This document shows positions 25,056 through 37,800 of a DNA stretch of 64,000 bases, piece after piece. The notes under the pieces are model-generated. The model searched no databases and was not told the DNA's origin. It saw only the letters and a program-made list of their open reading frames with translations. How positions within the stretch are numbered: the stretch's first letter is position 1; every line of letters starts with the position of its first letter. The DNA comes from Gorsachius magnificus (Eukaryota; Chordata; Aves; Pelecaniformes; Ardeidae), in assembly GCA_034008185.1 (NCBI GenBank), contig CM067086.1:66882286-66946285 (forward strand). Direction: 5' to 3'. The translations under genes were made by a program, and so were the position numbers.

Positions 25056-25850
25056 TCCTCGCGGTCCGCCAGGGCCGCCCGTCCGCGGCGGCTGCCCCCG
25101 GCTTTGGGCCGCTCGGGAGCCTGGAAGATGCCGCGGTGGGAGGGGGGGGGGGAAGGGCGGCGGCGTGAGATCGCTGCCAGCCGGGCTGCGGGGGCCGCTA
25201 ACCGCACCGGCGGCCGGTCGAGGGCATGGGCTGGGGGCCGGGCGGCCGGGGGGGCGCGGCGGCCGGGGGGGTGCGGGCCGTTCCCTGCTCGGAGGGCGGG
25301 CGCCCCATGGCCGGCGTGTCCCCCGGTGGGGGCCAGCTCCGGGCGGGCCGGGGAACGCCCAGGGCACTGCCCGGAGGAGACCGGCCCCCGGCCGCGCCTC
25401 TCCTGCGGGCCGCTTCCTGCGCCGGCACGGGCGGCAGGCCCCGGGGGAGGGCCCCTGGCTCCTGCCGACGGCCAGGGCACCTGTGCGGGCGCGGCTTTCG
25501 CCCGTCTCCCGGCAGGGCCGCCGCGTCCCGGCACGAGTGAGTCACCGCGGGCCAGGAAGTTGGGCGCCTTCCCCGGGGCCGCCTCCCCGCTTGCCCGGCG
25601 AGGGCCCGGCGGACGCCCTTCCGCAGCGGGCAGCCCCGCGGGCCGGGCTGCGTGCGGCGCGGCGCGTAGCCGGCGGGGGCCCTGGGGGGGCCCGGGGGCC
25701 GCCCGGCGCGGCGGAGCGACGCTGCTTCTGCCAGGTGGGCTCTGCCCGGGGGGACGGGAGGGACAGGGCGGGCGGCCGGCGGCGGCACTCTGTGCGTGGG
25801 GCCGGGGCTCCTGTCCTCGGGGGGTGAGGACCCTCCCGTGAGCACCGCAG
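25056..25850 (+). promoter_or_regulatory. CpG island, ERO1A promoter and first exon
   Basis: Very GC-rich sequence with dense CpG surrounds the ERO1A exon 1 fragment at about 25702-25734. It includes a TGAGTCA AP-1 type site at 25538-25544. ERO1A is known in mammals to respond to hypoxia and ER stress. Isolated GCGTG cores are present, but in sequence this GC-rich they are not informative on their own. Confidence 0.75.
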
Positions 25851-28800
25851 GGTGCAGGTACCTCAGCGGCTCCGCTCCTCTCCGAGCATTGGAAAGCCTG
25901 CTGGGAGGTGCCTGGAGCAAAGGGACTCGGAGGGGGACTTTTGCCTGCTGAGCAGCGCTGTACCCTCTTCCTTGCCACCTTAACTGTATTCTCTCCCTGC
26001 CCCTAGCAGGAACGGTGAGTGTTTCAGCTAGGGGAGCAGCCTTCCCTAACCGCCCAGGTGCCTCTTGTTGGATATTCCAGGGAAATATGTTACTGTAATG
26101 TCTGGGAGCTGCCTCATCCCCTCTCCTGCAGGTCTGCCTTGCTGTTCCTCCTGACTCCACTGTCCAGGAGAGAGTGTGGCTGCTGCAGGTGTTCTCACGC
26201 CTGCTACCCTACCCTGCCATGCCCACGGGTGAGCTGAGCTGCCCTGCTTGTTAAACCTCTTCCAGGGTTAATTCCCCTTGCTGATACGCCAGGTGTAGGA
26301 CTTGGTGTACCTTCTGTTGATGTACAGCAATGAGGGAACCAGGTATAGTCAGCTGAGAGATCAGGCCAAGCAGCTGGATTTGGGGGAACGGTTGCTATGC
26401 CAGGTTCCTTTTGACTTAGCTTTGCATAAGCAGATTTGCAAGATCAAAGAATGAAGATGGTAGGATGTATTTAGTGCTTTGGTTTTGTTGCCTTTAAGAA
26501 AAAAAAAGAAGCTATTGTAGAGCCTGCTGTTGCTGTATTAGAAATCCAGTGCTTAATTGTGGGTGAGAAACTGAGAGTGGAGAAAGAAAAAAAAATGCAG
26601 TTGTGCGCTTGGCTTTGGCTTCTGGGTGGATCTTGACAGTTTCATGAGGAAATGGTAAATACAAGCCATGCCGATAAGGAATTGAAAATCACACGTTTCT
26701 ATTCTCTATAGGGGTTTTGCTCATACGCTTCCTGTTTAACAGTGAAGTTTGTCTCCTAAGGATCAAAGTCTGAGTCAGGAGAGTGGTATGGGACAAGAAG
26801 CCCTAATCAAGGAACTGGCATTCTGGCATAGCAATGGCTTGCAGGCTTTTTTCCTTGGGTAGGAGGAACTGGCATTGTACTTTGTATACTCTTGGTTTGT
26901 TCCAATGCACTTCTTGTTTACGGGGTAGTGTACCCTTCAGTTTAGTTTTCAGGTTCAAGATTTTTCCAGACTTTGTTGCCTTTGGGAAAGCGTGTTATGT
27001 AGGGCAGCGTTTCTCAGCCTTACTAACCACTTAACCTTTGAAAAACACACCCGAGGGCTGCCTTATCTTTTTGTAAAAAATAATCTGCTGATCATCTTGT
27101 GCGGAACTGGTCTGGTGGTTTTTATTTACCATGAAATAAAATATAGGGCAAGCCTTAAATGTTATGTTTTACCCTCCTTTGCTCATGTACTTAAAGGCCT
27201 GGGCATAACTTTTGGTTTCCTCTTGTGAACCATCTCTTGCTGTCTCATGGGCTTGTCAGATTAAGAAACCTTGGTGTCAGGTGAGTGGAAGAGCTTTGAC
27301 TTGTCCATCAACCCATGTCGATGTCACCAAAGTTGGGAATAATCCTTGTAACACCAATGTAGTGTTAAAAGGCAGGCATTCTTTATTCACGGCGCCGGAT
27401 GCATGGGGGATCACTCCGCCTAGCATGCATGCCGCAGGTTACATCAACTAAAGTTTATATCACCTGGTTACATACATATGCATCAAATTTCCTGGAACTA
27501 ATTATCATATTTACATAGTCATTATGCATGCACCCTTAAAAGCTGAGGGGCATCTCTGGGGGTCGTACCAAGTGTCCTTTGATTGACCCTTCCTTGTGAG
27601 CATGCGCACTGTTAATGTACCTTGTTTCTTTCTCCATAGCACCCAGTTTCTAAACCACACCACAAACCTGTTACTTTGGTGACATTAAAACACTCCTTAA
27701 CCTATTATTAAAAGGGATAGGGTCTGCAGGTAGTAGCTTAGCAGTAATGTTACGGTTTTAACTGTCCCATTACTGTGGTGCTTAAGACTAAGATACATAA
27801 CAAAACCACTATCATCTTGGGTACATCTGGACGGTTGACAAGGGCTGCTTTTGTGAGTGCTTGCTGTAGCAATATTTCAAACGCTGACTTAAGCGGGCTG
27901 TAATTCTGGAATGGGCGTTGCGCTCTTGTCTGTACTACTCAGAGCAATGCCTCACCTGCTTTTGTTGACTGTTTAGTTCTTCATTTACTTAGAGAGGTTG
28001 CTAACCAGTCCTGAAACTTTCATTAGAAATGTCCGTCTCTTACTAACACCACTGAAGCTTCACGTACTGTTTCTGCTTTCTGTCTCATGAGTGCTGAACA
28101 GCATTTCAATATCAGAGTTCCCTCAAACTTTACAGATAGCTCGTCCCCCACCCAGATAGTCCTGTTTGCTTTAATGCTTTAGTCAGCCATGAATCAATCT
28201 CTGTATTCCTGCGAATTATTGCTCACTTGCTGTTCACAGGCTGATGTACCTGCATTAAACCGAGGTGCTGCAGGTGTTGGGCAGGCTGGGATTTTGGCTA
28301 GGTTTCTGGTCTGGCAGAGGGCTGGTTTCCTTTGGGGGTGTTTCTGTGACCAGTACACGGCCATAAGGGCTGAGGCCGGGCACTGGGAGTTACCTTGTTG
28401 TTGTTACCTCAAAACACTTTCAAGCCGCTCTTGCATTCTCGTTGGTGTTCACCCAACAGCTTCTGGGGCAGGATTCATACCTAGCATGATTCCCCGTCGG
28501 AGTGGCTCAGGGGGGTAGGGTCCCAGTGCAGAGCAGGGGCAGAGCCTTCTTTGCTAGCAGATGCTTGGAGGTGCTACCTGACAGCACTTCAGCTTCTGCT
28601 TTTTAACCCCATCCTGCGGCTCCTGTGTGAGGTTTGCTTCAGTGTGAGCTCCAGAAGCCCCAATCCTTGTTTTCTGGGGAAAAGGTGGGGGGGGGGGAAA
28701 AGCCACGATGCCCTCCCCTGCCTGCCAGCTACTTGCTCCAAGCGTGCTGGCAGGGACGAAAGGGAGACCTAGCTGGACGAAGTGCCCGCAGGCAGAGCCA

Positions 28801-31800
28801 CAAATCAGTCATGCGGGGCGACTGCAAGGAAGCTTCTGCTGGGGCAGCAGGGAAAGCATTGGCTTGACATTAGCCTGAGACTGGTGTGGCTTGTCTAGAA
28901 GAGAAGGCGGCTGCCGGTGAAGCTGGTGCAGACTAAAAGCAACTCCCCAGCCACTGTAGTATTCTCTTCCCCCTGCCCTATTGCAGCTGCAAGTGGGAGA
29001 TGCAGAAAAGGGTTTGCCTTCTCTCCTGCCCAGCTGTGCAGCAGGTGGTGGTGCATGGGTCTGGGATGGAGCCCGTAGCAAGAAAAGAAAGCCCTAAATG
29101 CACTGCTTAGGGGATGTTTCTGTGACATTGGGGGCAGCAGAAAGAGGTGGGGAGAGGCCAGCAGCGCAGGGGAGAGCAGGCTGACAGGAGCCTGGGATGG
29201 AGGTGAAGAAAGATGAAGCAAAGGCCAAACCCCAGCATTATGCGGAGTCTGTGTGTGGTGATGTTCAGCCCGTGTTAAGCGCACAAGGCGGGTACATCGG
29301 TGCTGAGGGATCGAGAGCGGCTGTTGCGGAGGGCTGGCCGAAACGCCCTCCTCGGTGCTTACTCAGCAGCCGGCACCGCTTGTGTCGCGTCTCTCCCGGC
29401 GGCTCCGTTGCATCTCTTCCTACTGGGCAAACCCAGCCCTGCCCATCGGTCTCCTGCCAGGCTCTCACACCCCTGCTGGGTGGATCGCAAGCCGCCGCTC
29501 CGCTCAGTGATTCACAGATGCCAGCAAGCACGTGGCACATGTTTGGGACTAGATCCATTTACGTTTTGTCTTAAACAACTGTCCTAATTATTACAGGCTG
29601 AAGATGTAGATAAATATTTTAGGGAGGTGGGGGGGAAAAGTGTTTTAATGCACCACCCATTGCAGGGCATGTTTGGCACATGCTGTAGCTCAACTGCTGT
29701 GACAGCAGGAATTGAAGTCCAAAACAAGTGAGTTTCTGCCTGTGTACAGGGCTAGGGAAATTGCCCATTTCTGCACAGTCTGACTAAAATCCTTGGAGGA
29801 AGGAGGAGTTTTCCCTGTGACTTGAGCACAGCTTGACTTTCCCCAGTGCTTCCCCTTTGCATGTGCTGTCCCCACAGGCATGTTCCTGAATCATAGAATC
29901 CTTTGGTTGAAAAAGACCTTTAAGGTCATCAAGTCCAACCATACCTGTCCACCACTAAACCCTGTCCCTAAGCACCTCATCTGCCTGGCTTTTAAATCCC
30001 TCCAGAGATGGGGACTCGACCCCTTCCCTGGGCAGCCCCTTCCAGAGCCTGACAAACCTTTCGGTGAAGAAATTTTTCCCAATGTCCAACCTCACCCTGC
30101 CCTGGCACAACTTGAGGCCGTTTCCCCTCGTCCCATCGCCCCTTCCCTGGGAGCAGAGCCCGACCCCCCCGGCCCCCCCCCTCCGGCTTGGGGGCGTGAG
30201 GGCTCCCTGCTCCAGGCTGAACACCCCCAGCTCCCCCAGCCGCTCCCCAGCAGCCTGGGGCTCCAGACCCCTCCCCAGCTCCGCTGCCCTTCTCTGGACA
30301 CGCTCCAGCCCCTCCAGGTCCTTCGGGGAGGGAGGGGCCCAACCCTGACCCCAGCATTCCAGGGGCGGCCTCCCCAGTGCCCAGCACAGGGGCACGGTCC
30401 CTGCCCTGCTCCTGCTGGCCACACCACTCCTGATACAAGCCAGGATGCTGTTGGCCCTCTTGGCCACCTGGGCACCCTGCTGGCTCATATCCAGCCCCCT
30501 GTCGACCAGCACCCCCAGGGCCTTTTCCGCCGGGCAGCTTTCCAGCCCCTCTGCCCCACGCCTGTAGCGCTGCGTGGGGTTGTTGTGACCCCAGGGCAGG
30601 ACCCGGCCCTTGGCCTTGTTGAGCCTCACCCAATTGGCCTTGGCCCATGGTCCCCCTGCAGAGCCTTGGTGGCATTGTGGCTGATTTTACCACTGGTGCT
30701 TTTCTAAACCGAGCAGCGGATATTTGGAGATCTCCAAAGCATGACCCCTATCCCCTCCTGAGTTTTGTGGGAGCATCTGTAGTGCTTCAGCCTGGATTAT
30801 TTTCAGGATGACATTTTGTCAGGTTGGTTCTGGCTTGAATTGGTCGCTAGACTTAGCGAAGACAGGCCTGGCTCAAGTGGTATGGGCTGTTTCAGTTGGT
30901 TGCTGGCTGGGTTCTCTGGTGTTACCTCTTACAGGGATGTCATTCCCTTGGAGTGACGGGTTTGTCTAGCATGGGTACAGAGAGCAGCTGAACATTATCC
31001 ACAAATCTTTTTGTCGTTCACTTTTAGACCCAATCCATAAGCTTCCTGCCTCAAAGGATGCCAAGGTTCCAGGAAATAAAAAATGTGGTCGGTTAGTTTT
31101 TTGTTGTGGTTTGTTTGTTGTTGTGTTGGTTTTGGGGTGTTTCGGTTTTTTTTTTTTAATTTTGAAACAGCTTTAAATTGGGTAACTGGATTGGCACATT
31201 GCTGCTGTTTTTTATAGGGGTGATTCAGACTAGTGGAAAGCTTAATTGCTATGCTGTTAATCTTCATTACCATACAAAATGCGTGACTGAATACGGTACG
31301 TGTATGAGGGTGAGGCAGTGGGCTTCAGTGTGAACACAAGAAATAGAAGCGACCCTCCAGATAAGGGGTCTTAACAAAAACGATTTGCTCAAGTGGAGTA
31401 GAGCGTTCTGGCATGCTCCAAGAGATTTCCCTTCGCTCCCCCTTAGATCAGTGTGGCTGAGTCCAAAATATCAAAGCCCTTTTGAAAAAAGCTAATAATA
31501 CTAATTCCTGCTATGGAGCAGTCCAATCTGAGCCTGTGTCCAGGGTAGCAGGAGGAAACTTGAACTTGCCTTTAGGGTGCTCTATGCTTAATCCAGGCTG
31601 GTTTTCTCCCCCCTTTCCCCATTTCGTATGACTGTACTCTGAGGGCAAGCGCTCCATTTCTGCCTTCCTTCTTGGAAGGAGGGCAGGGAGCTTCATTTCC
31701 ACAGTAGTAATTATAATGGTTTTAAGTTGATGTGTGGGTCTTACTGAGTTATCTGAGGGCTCTCCAGAAATGCGTCAAGGCAGGTGGCCCATGTTTCTCA

Positions 31801-34800
31801 CGTGGCTCTTTCTTTTCTCTCTGTACATAATAAAATATTTTTGCCCTTATTGTGAAGGCTGGAGTAGCACCTTTGCTTTGGAATCAGGGAGGCTTTTTCT
31901 TGAGCCTTGCAGGGCTTTACTCCCTTTCCTGATTCTGACCGCTGAGATGCCTGTGACTTTGGTCATCTGCTGCCTTTCCTGCCAGAGGGGTGATACCTGC
32001 TTCTGTTTGCTGTCCCACGGTGTTCAGCCATCCTTAGGCTGGCTGAGTACTTTAGAAGTAAGAAAATGAAGAGCCCCTTAAATACAACCCAGCACCTTCT
32101 TAGGTCTTGCGCGTCCCCCATCTGCTGGTTTGTTCCTGGCCTCCCCAGGGAGCTTTTATGCCACCCTCAGCAGTGTGCTCTATCACACTTCAAAGGAGCT
32201 GCCTGTGCCGATGTTTCCAGGCTTCTTCTGCTTGTCTCTGCTTCCAGCTTTCTTGTGCACAGGGAGGAGGCAGAGACTGGACACAACCCCCTACAACTGT
32301 AGTGTGGGGTAGGTTGTTTTTGCGCTGTCTGCTACCAGATTCTGTAGGCTTTCTAGGACAGAAGTGGTAAGAGGGTTTCTTATGACAAACTGTGGCAAAC
32401 ATCCCATCCTTTGCTTTGTAAATCAACCATATTGATTTAAAACAACTGTCTGGTCTTAAACCCCTGAATTTATATGATCCTGGGGGATGGCAGCTTGCCA
32501 CGTGTTGTATTGCTACATCAACATCCAGGAAAAATCCCTGGTGTGCTGTTGAGGATGAATGAGTAGTGATACTTGATTTTGGCCAGGGTGATTTCCCCAA
32601 GTACTTGTCAGGGGTGTGGGGGAAGCAAAACTACTTCTGTGTTTTGCAACTTTGTCATCCGGACAGTAATCTACGTGTCAAAAAGCCATAGCTGAATTTG
32701 TGCTACTTTTTTTTTCCCACTTTTTTTTTTTTTTGCACACAGCTAGCTGAGTTGTTCAGGATGATGCAAGAAGTATTGGCTTTCCACAGCAGATTGAGAA
32801 CAAATGTTTTCTTGCCAAATGGCTCTCCGAGGCGAGGAGGGAGACTGTTGCAGTTGCTGTGGTTCTGATTAAATCAAACAAATGGCTGCAGCGCAGTTGG
32901 TTAACAACAAGGACTTTCTTTGAGCGCTGTAATCTTCGGTGGCATTGTTGTTGCCTAACTGGTCCCTCACGCAAACGCCAGGTCTCACCTGTATGCCATC
33001 CTACGGGAATGACATACGGAGGAGGCTCGTCTCAAACGGGAACCTGAGCTGGCAGCGTGTGTGGCTCGCAGCTGTTAGAGCAGCCGATAGCCAGTGTCTT
33101 GCTGGATTTGGCCCCGACGGAAACATCCGTGATCTGTATAACTCTGTCGGATGCACGGACAAGGGCTGTGTGTCTCTTACGTCTGTGTGTGACACAGCCT
33201 AGTTGAGTGTGTCTGTCACCTCTGCTTTCTGGAGGTGGAAGCGTCCGTCTGATGCCTATTACTCAGACATCAGCGAATTCTAATATATCTATGTGCGTTA
33301 GAGGGAAAGCATTCCCAAATAAAAATCCCTGTCCCCAAGTAACAAGTACAGGACACATCCTAAAGGGTGCATCAAAAGAAGTTCTCTGCCAATTCAGCAG
33401 TCTCGTTTAATGCTGGTTAATTCTGGTTAAACTTAACTAGTTGACTCGCTGGTAAAAGGAAACAAAACTGAGTTGTTTTATTGTCTGCAGTGTTAAAAAG
33501 TACTGGCTAAGCTGTTCATATTCAGTTGTTTGGGTTTTTTTATCCAACAGGTTACTGGGCATTTAGACGACTGTGCCTGTGATGTAGAAACCATTGATGC
33601 CTTCAACAACTACAAGCTTTTTCCTAGACTGAATGAACTCCTGGAAAGTGACTACTTTAGATACTACAAGGTAAGTTTCTCATACAAGAATTGTATTTAT
33701 TTTGTGTGCTGCTCAGTTTTGGTTTTGTTTTTCTAAATCTCCCTTGAGGTTATTGCTGATCTTTTTAAAATCAGGTACTTACATTTGAATCCTGATCTTT
33801 TAAGAATGCAGTCAGTAAGTGGGACTCTTGTTATCAGGAGAATCTTAATGTGGTACAGCATGCTTGTAAGATGCACGATTTTAAAGATTTTTTTTAATGC
33901 ATTTTTCCCTCTTAAGCAGTGAACCAATGAAATGAGTTCTTTTGTTGAGCTGCGGCTCAAAAATGTTGATGACTGGAGATCCGCATTGCACAATGAGAGT
34001 ATTCATACTGTTTCCCCACTGACATGAAAAGCCCAGTTTAGTTACCAAGCATTCAGGTGAACAGAGGGTAGACTGTGGTCATTAGATGGATTCTGCTCTC
34101 GTACAGTGAGATTGCTGCTATGTGACTAAAAGGGGACTTGGTCTGAGTGTGTTTGGGTTACGGGGCAGTATTTTACCTGCTGCATACAGGTACTGAGCAG
34201 TGACTGTTGCCTGATTGTTTCCGTAGACAAAACAAGTACTTACGCTTCTATAAGAACAGTTTAAAAAGTTCCCAACTCTACTGCACTACAAACTAGATAT
34301 AAAATCACTGGGGTAGCGCTGCTTTTCCCTGCTCCCCCTCTCTACCAAACCCACAAAATCTTGTTAAATGTTAATTGTTTTGGAAGAATGATACTCCGTA
34401 CCAAGTCCTAGTCTTTCTTTTCTGTGAGTTGGTGAAGAAGCTCATATCCTTTGCCCTTCTAGTGCTGGGATTTGTAACAGAAATACTAAGATTGGTCTGA
34501 ATGAAGCGTGAATGGAAGTTTCTGCGTGTGAAAGCACCAGAAGAAATGACAAAGCAAAGATTAAAAGAATAAGCTGTACTGATAACAAGGACATAAGCGA
34601 TAGCAATCAATCTGGTAAACACAAGGAATTATGTGTTCCCGTCAAGCCCAGAAGGCTTGCACACCACTGAGTCCAGAACATAGATGACTTGACAGCAGAA
34701 GACTTGTGCTCTGGCCACAGGAGGATAGCAGCAAAGGCTCCAGCACATCCTCTTCCTGCTCCTCTAACAGGGCTGGGCTGAGGTCCAAAGATGCCCAGAA

Positions 34801-37800
34801 CAAGGAAACAAAATCAATGGGGAGCAAACTTCCCCTAAGGTTCATGGAGAATGAAGTGAGTGATATTCCAAGGCCGAAGATTGCCCCATAGTAACTTGGC
34901 TCTTAAAGGGTGCCAGCCACCTGGCCAAACCCCGGGTTGTCATCGCTCAACAGGAGCCTCAGGATGCGGAATCAGTGACCTGTGTGTCTTGGCTTCTGTG
35001 TTAGCACAAACAGTCCCATCCAGGCTGCACGGGCACACCCATCTTGTATGAGACAAGTAAATGAGTGTGATCAACTTTGTTTAAGATAAGTAACTCCACG
35101 CTTGCTGCGCTCAACATTGCACGAAGTTTTGTTATCTGAAGGCTTGCACTAAGGCGCTGAAGATGTGTGTTGGTAAACTCTGGTGTGGAAGGTTGGCTTG
35201 GGTGCATGGAGGAAATGTGTAATAGGAGAATATGTTATTTTTAGGTAAACCTAAAGAAACCTTGTCCTTTTTGGAATGACAACAGTCATTGTGGAATAAG
35301 AGACTGTGCCGTACAGCCCTGCCCATCTGTAAGTACCAAATCCATTCTTTTACCTCTTTTCTCTAGTCAGCTTTTGCAGACCAAGAGGAAGAAGCAGGCA
35401 AATGACTTGCTCTTCTTGTTATTGTAGCTATAGCAAAACTGTGGCTCTGATGGAGCTTTCTTAGGTGCAGTAATACTGGTATCCACGAGAAAGGCCAAAA
35501 TACTAAATTCTGAAAGTTTAAAGAAAAGGTAGGCTTTTAATAGCTGACCCTCCATGAATGACCAAAAACTTGTCCTGGTCCCTCTTTTATTTTTGGTATT
35601 AGTGCAGCGGTTTTTGGGCAAATCCACTGTTACAACAAATTCCTCTTGTGTTAACTGCCAGGATGTTCACCCTGTTGGCCCATGAGCTATGCAGTGATTT
35701 GCAGTTTTGGCTGATGAGTCTGGCTAGGCCCTTTCCAGCCCTCTCTCTGTACGTGAAATGGCTCTTTCAGAGTCCTCTGTTTTTCAGGACAAAAGCAAAC
35801 ACTCTTGTCCCTGTATCCTGGACAAAAGGGGTTTGTTTGCTGAGCTACAAGAAAACATCTTGACTGCAGGTGTCTGCCTGAAAAAAAGGGGCTGTGAAAG
35901 TGAGTGAATCAGAATTTCGTTTCTGGGTAGACAGAGGTGGTGAAAATACCACCCAGCCTGGTGTTGTGGGTTGGCAGCTGGCAACAGGCTGTCTCACACC
36001 CTCATTCCTGGGTCTCTGGAGCAGTCAGTGTGGACGCTAATGGCGCGCAGGGGTATGCCGGGCTGATGGTGCGACGAGTGCTCTCAATGTGAGAGGCCTC
36101 CCGACGCTCCTTGCATGCGTTTTTCCAACTTGCTGGTTTATTTTCATGTCTGATTTAAAGTATGCTGCAGCGAAGCAGGTGTCCATCCCCCTTGCCTGGT
36201 AACTCTGTGGTAACCTGATGTAGTGTAGCTGTTGGCTGAAAAAAACATCTAAGCTGATAGGACACCTTGAAGGAGTCTGGTACAGATGTGTGTGTGGGCA
36301 TCGGCTGTTGTGTAAATTCTCATACGTATATTAAATTCATTTGTCTACTCAGCAACTATCCCACCCCTCAAACAAGTTCCCCAGTCTTCAAAAAGCACAT
36401 ATTATGGGCCCAGTAGAATGACTTTTGGGTTTTTTCTCAAAATAACCCCAAATTTTATTTACTTGCTTTCCTCCTTAAGAAGGATGGTTTTGGTAACGAT
36501 GGCCAATGTGACAGAGTAATGTTACGATTATGTTAGTATTAGCTAGAAGTTGTTCTTATTTTAAGAGCTGACCGTGTCACTGCTGGCTTTAATTAGTTTG
36601 ATTTGGGTCCATTTCATTCTGAAAGCAACAAAAGTAACGCTTACCCATTGCTTAATTTTTCCTCTTCCTGTGCTGTTTGCCATCATTTGCTCCTGCAGTG
36701 TCAAAGTGGTTTTACTGCCTTCCTACCGATGGAGGAATTGGAAGTTGAGGAGTATTTAGGGCCCGATTATCTTGTGTGTACCACTCAGGTTGTGTGGGGC
36801 TGGCAAGCCTGACATTACAGATGGGGTGGTAAAAGGGAAGTTTTTGAATGACGTGTATCAGGGGCTGGGAGTTGCAGTATCTGAGGAGGCGCCTGGGCTC
36901 CTGCCAGGAGCACCGGCATCACCAGGAGACAGGCTGCCAGGCATCAGCTGACCAGAGGCAACTCCAGCTCCTCTGAAGTTTATATTGGCTTCCCCAACCT
37001 CACGCTTGGGTAAGCAAAACATAACCTGACGTAGCACCCGTGGAAGGCTGCTGACCTTTTGAGAAGAGAAGTCTTGCGAAAAATCAAAATAAAACACCAA
37101 GAATATTGCTTAACCTTAGTCTGTGGAGGAGCCAGAAATTGGATGTGTTGTAAGATAAGCTGAGTGCTTTGATTACCTTCTAACTTCTAGAAACTGCGGT
37201 AACCTTCCTAATCTTTCTCAAAGATTAGGCTGAAAGTCCTCATCAGCCCCCGTTGTAGCACATGTGCAATTTTGTCTTTCAGGACGAAGTCCCTGATGGA
37301 ATCAGATCTGGAAGTTACAAGGTAGGTGTGCCTGCGTGCACAAAATGACGCAGACTATAGGACCAGTTTTGTGTCACAGCAGCTGATAAAAGCTGCCTTA
37401 ATCAGATGGGCAATATTTTTCGGGACGTACTTTGCAGCTAAATTTTTACTGTCTTTAAGTGTTTGGTGTGCTATAGAGCCTTTGAGGTGGCTGTTCTGAA
37501 GTCAGGTATTCCCCGCCACTAACGTGGAGCAGCTTAGGAGGTTTCTCCAAGAGCAAGTATTGTCAGGAACAAAATGCTCCGACGGCAGTGCCGGAGGCTG
37601 CTGTGAGTCCCTGCAATGATCATCACAATTGCATAAGCTTCTGAGTGTCTGCAGACATCCTGTGGAAATACAGGGTGGGATGAATCATAAAAGTGTTTCT
37701 GATGCTTAAACTGGTTAGTGCATTAAAGGCAGGATTATAACAGCAGAAAAACCGCTTTTTAATCCTCCTCTCTCCCCACCCTTTTGCTTTTCAACCCAGT

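Noticed and set aside
24959..26160. Several 280-340-codon frames over the ERO1A CpG island
   Set aside because: Compositional openness again. Only the last 8-11 codons before the donor at 25734 match a known protein.
32939..33202. 87-codon plus-strand frame before ERO1A exon 2
   Set aside because: No similarity to ERO1A or another protein I recognise, and no splice signals making it an exon.
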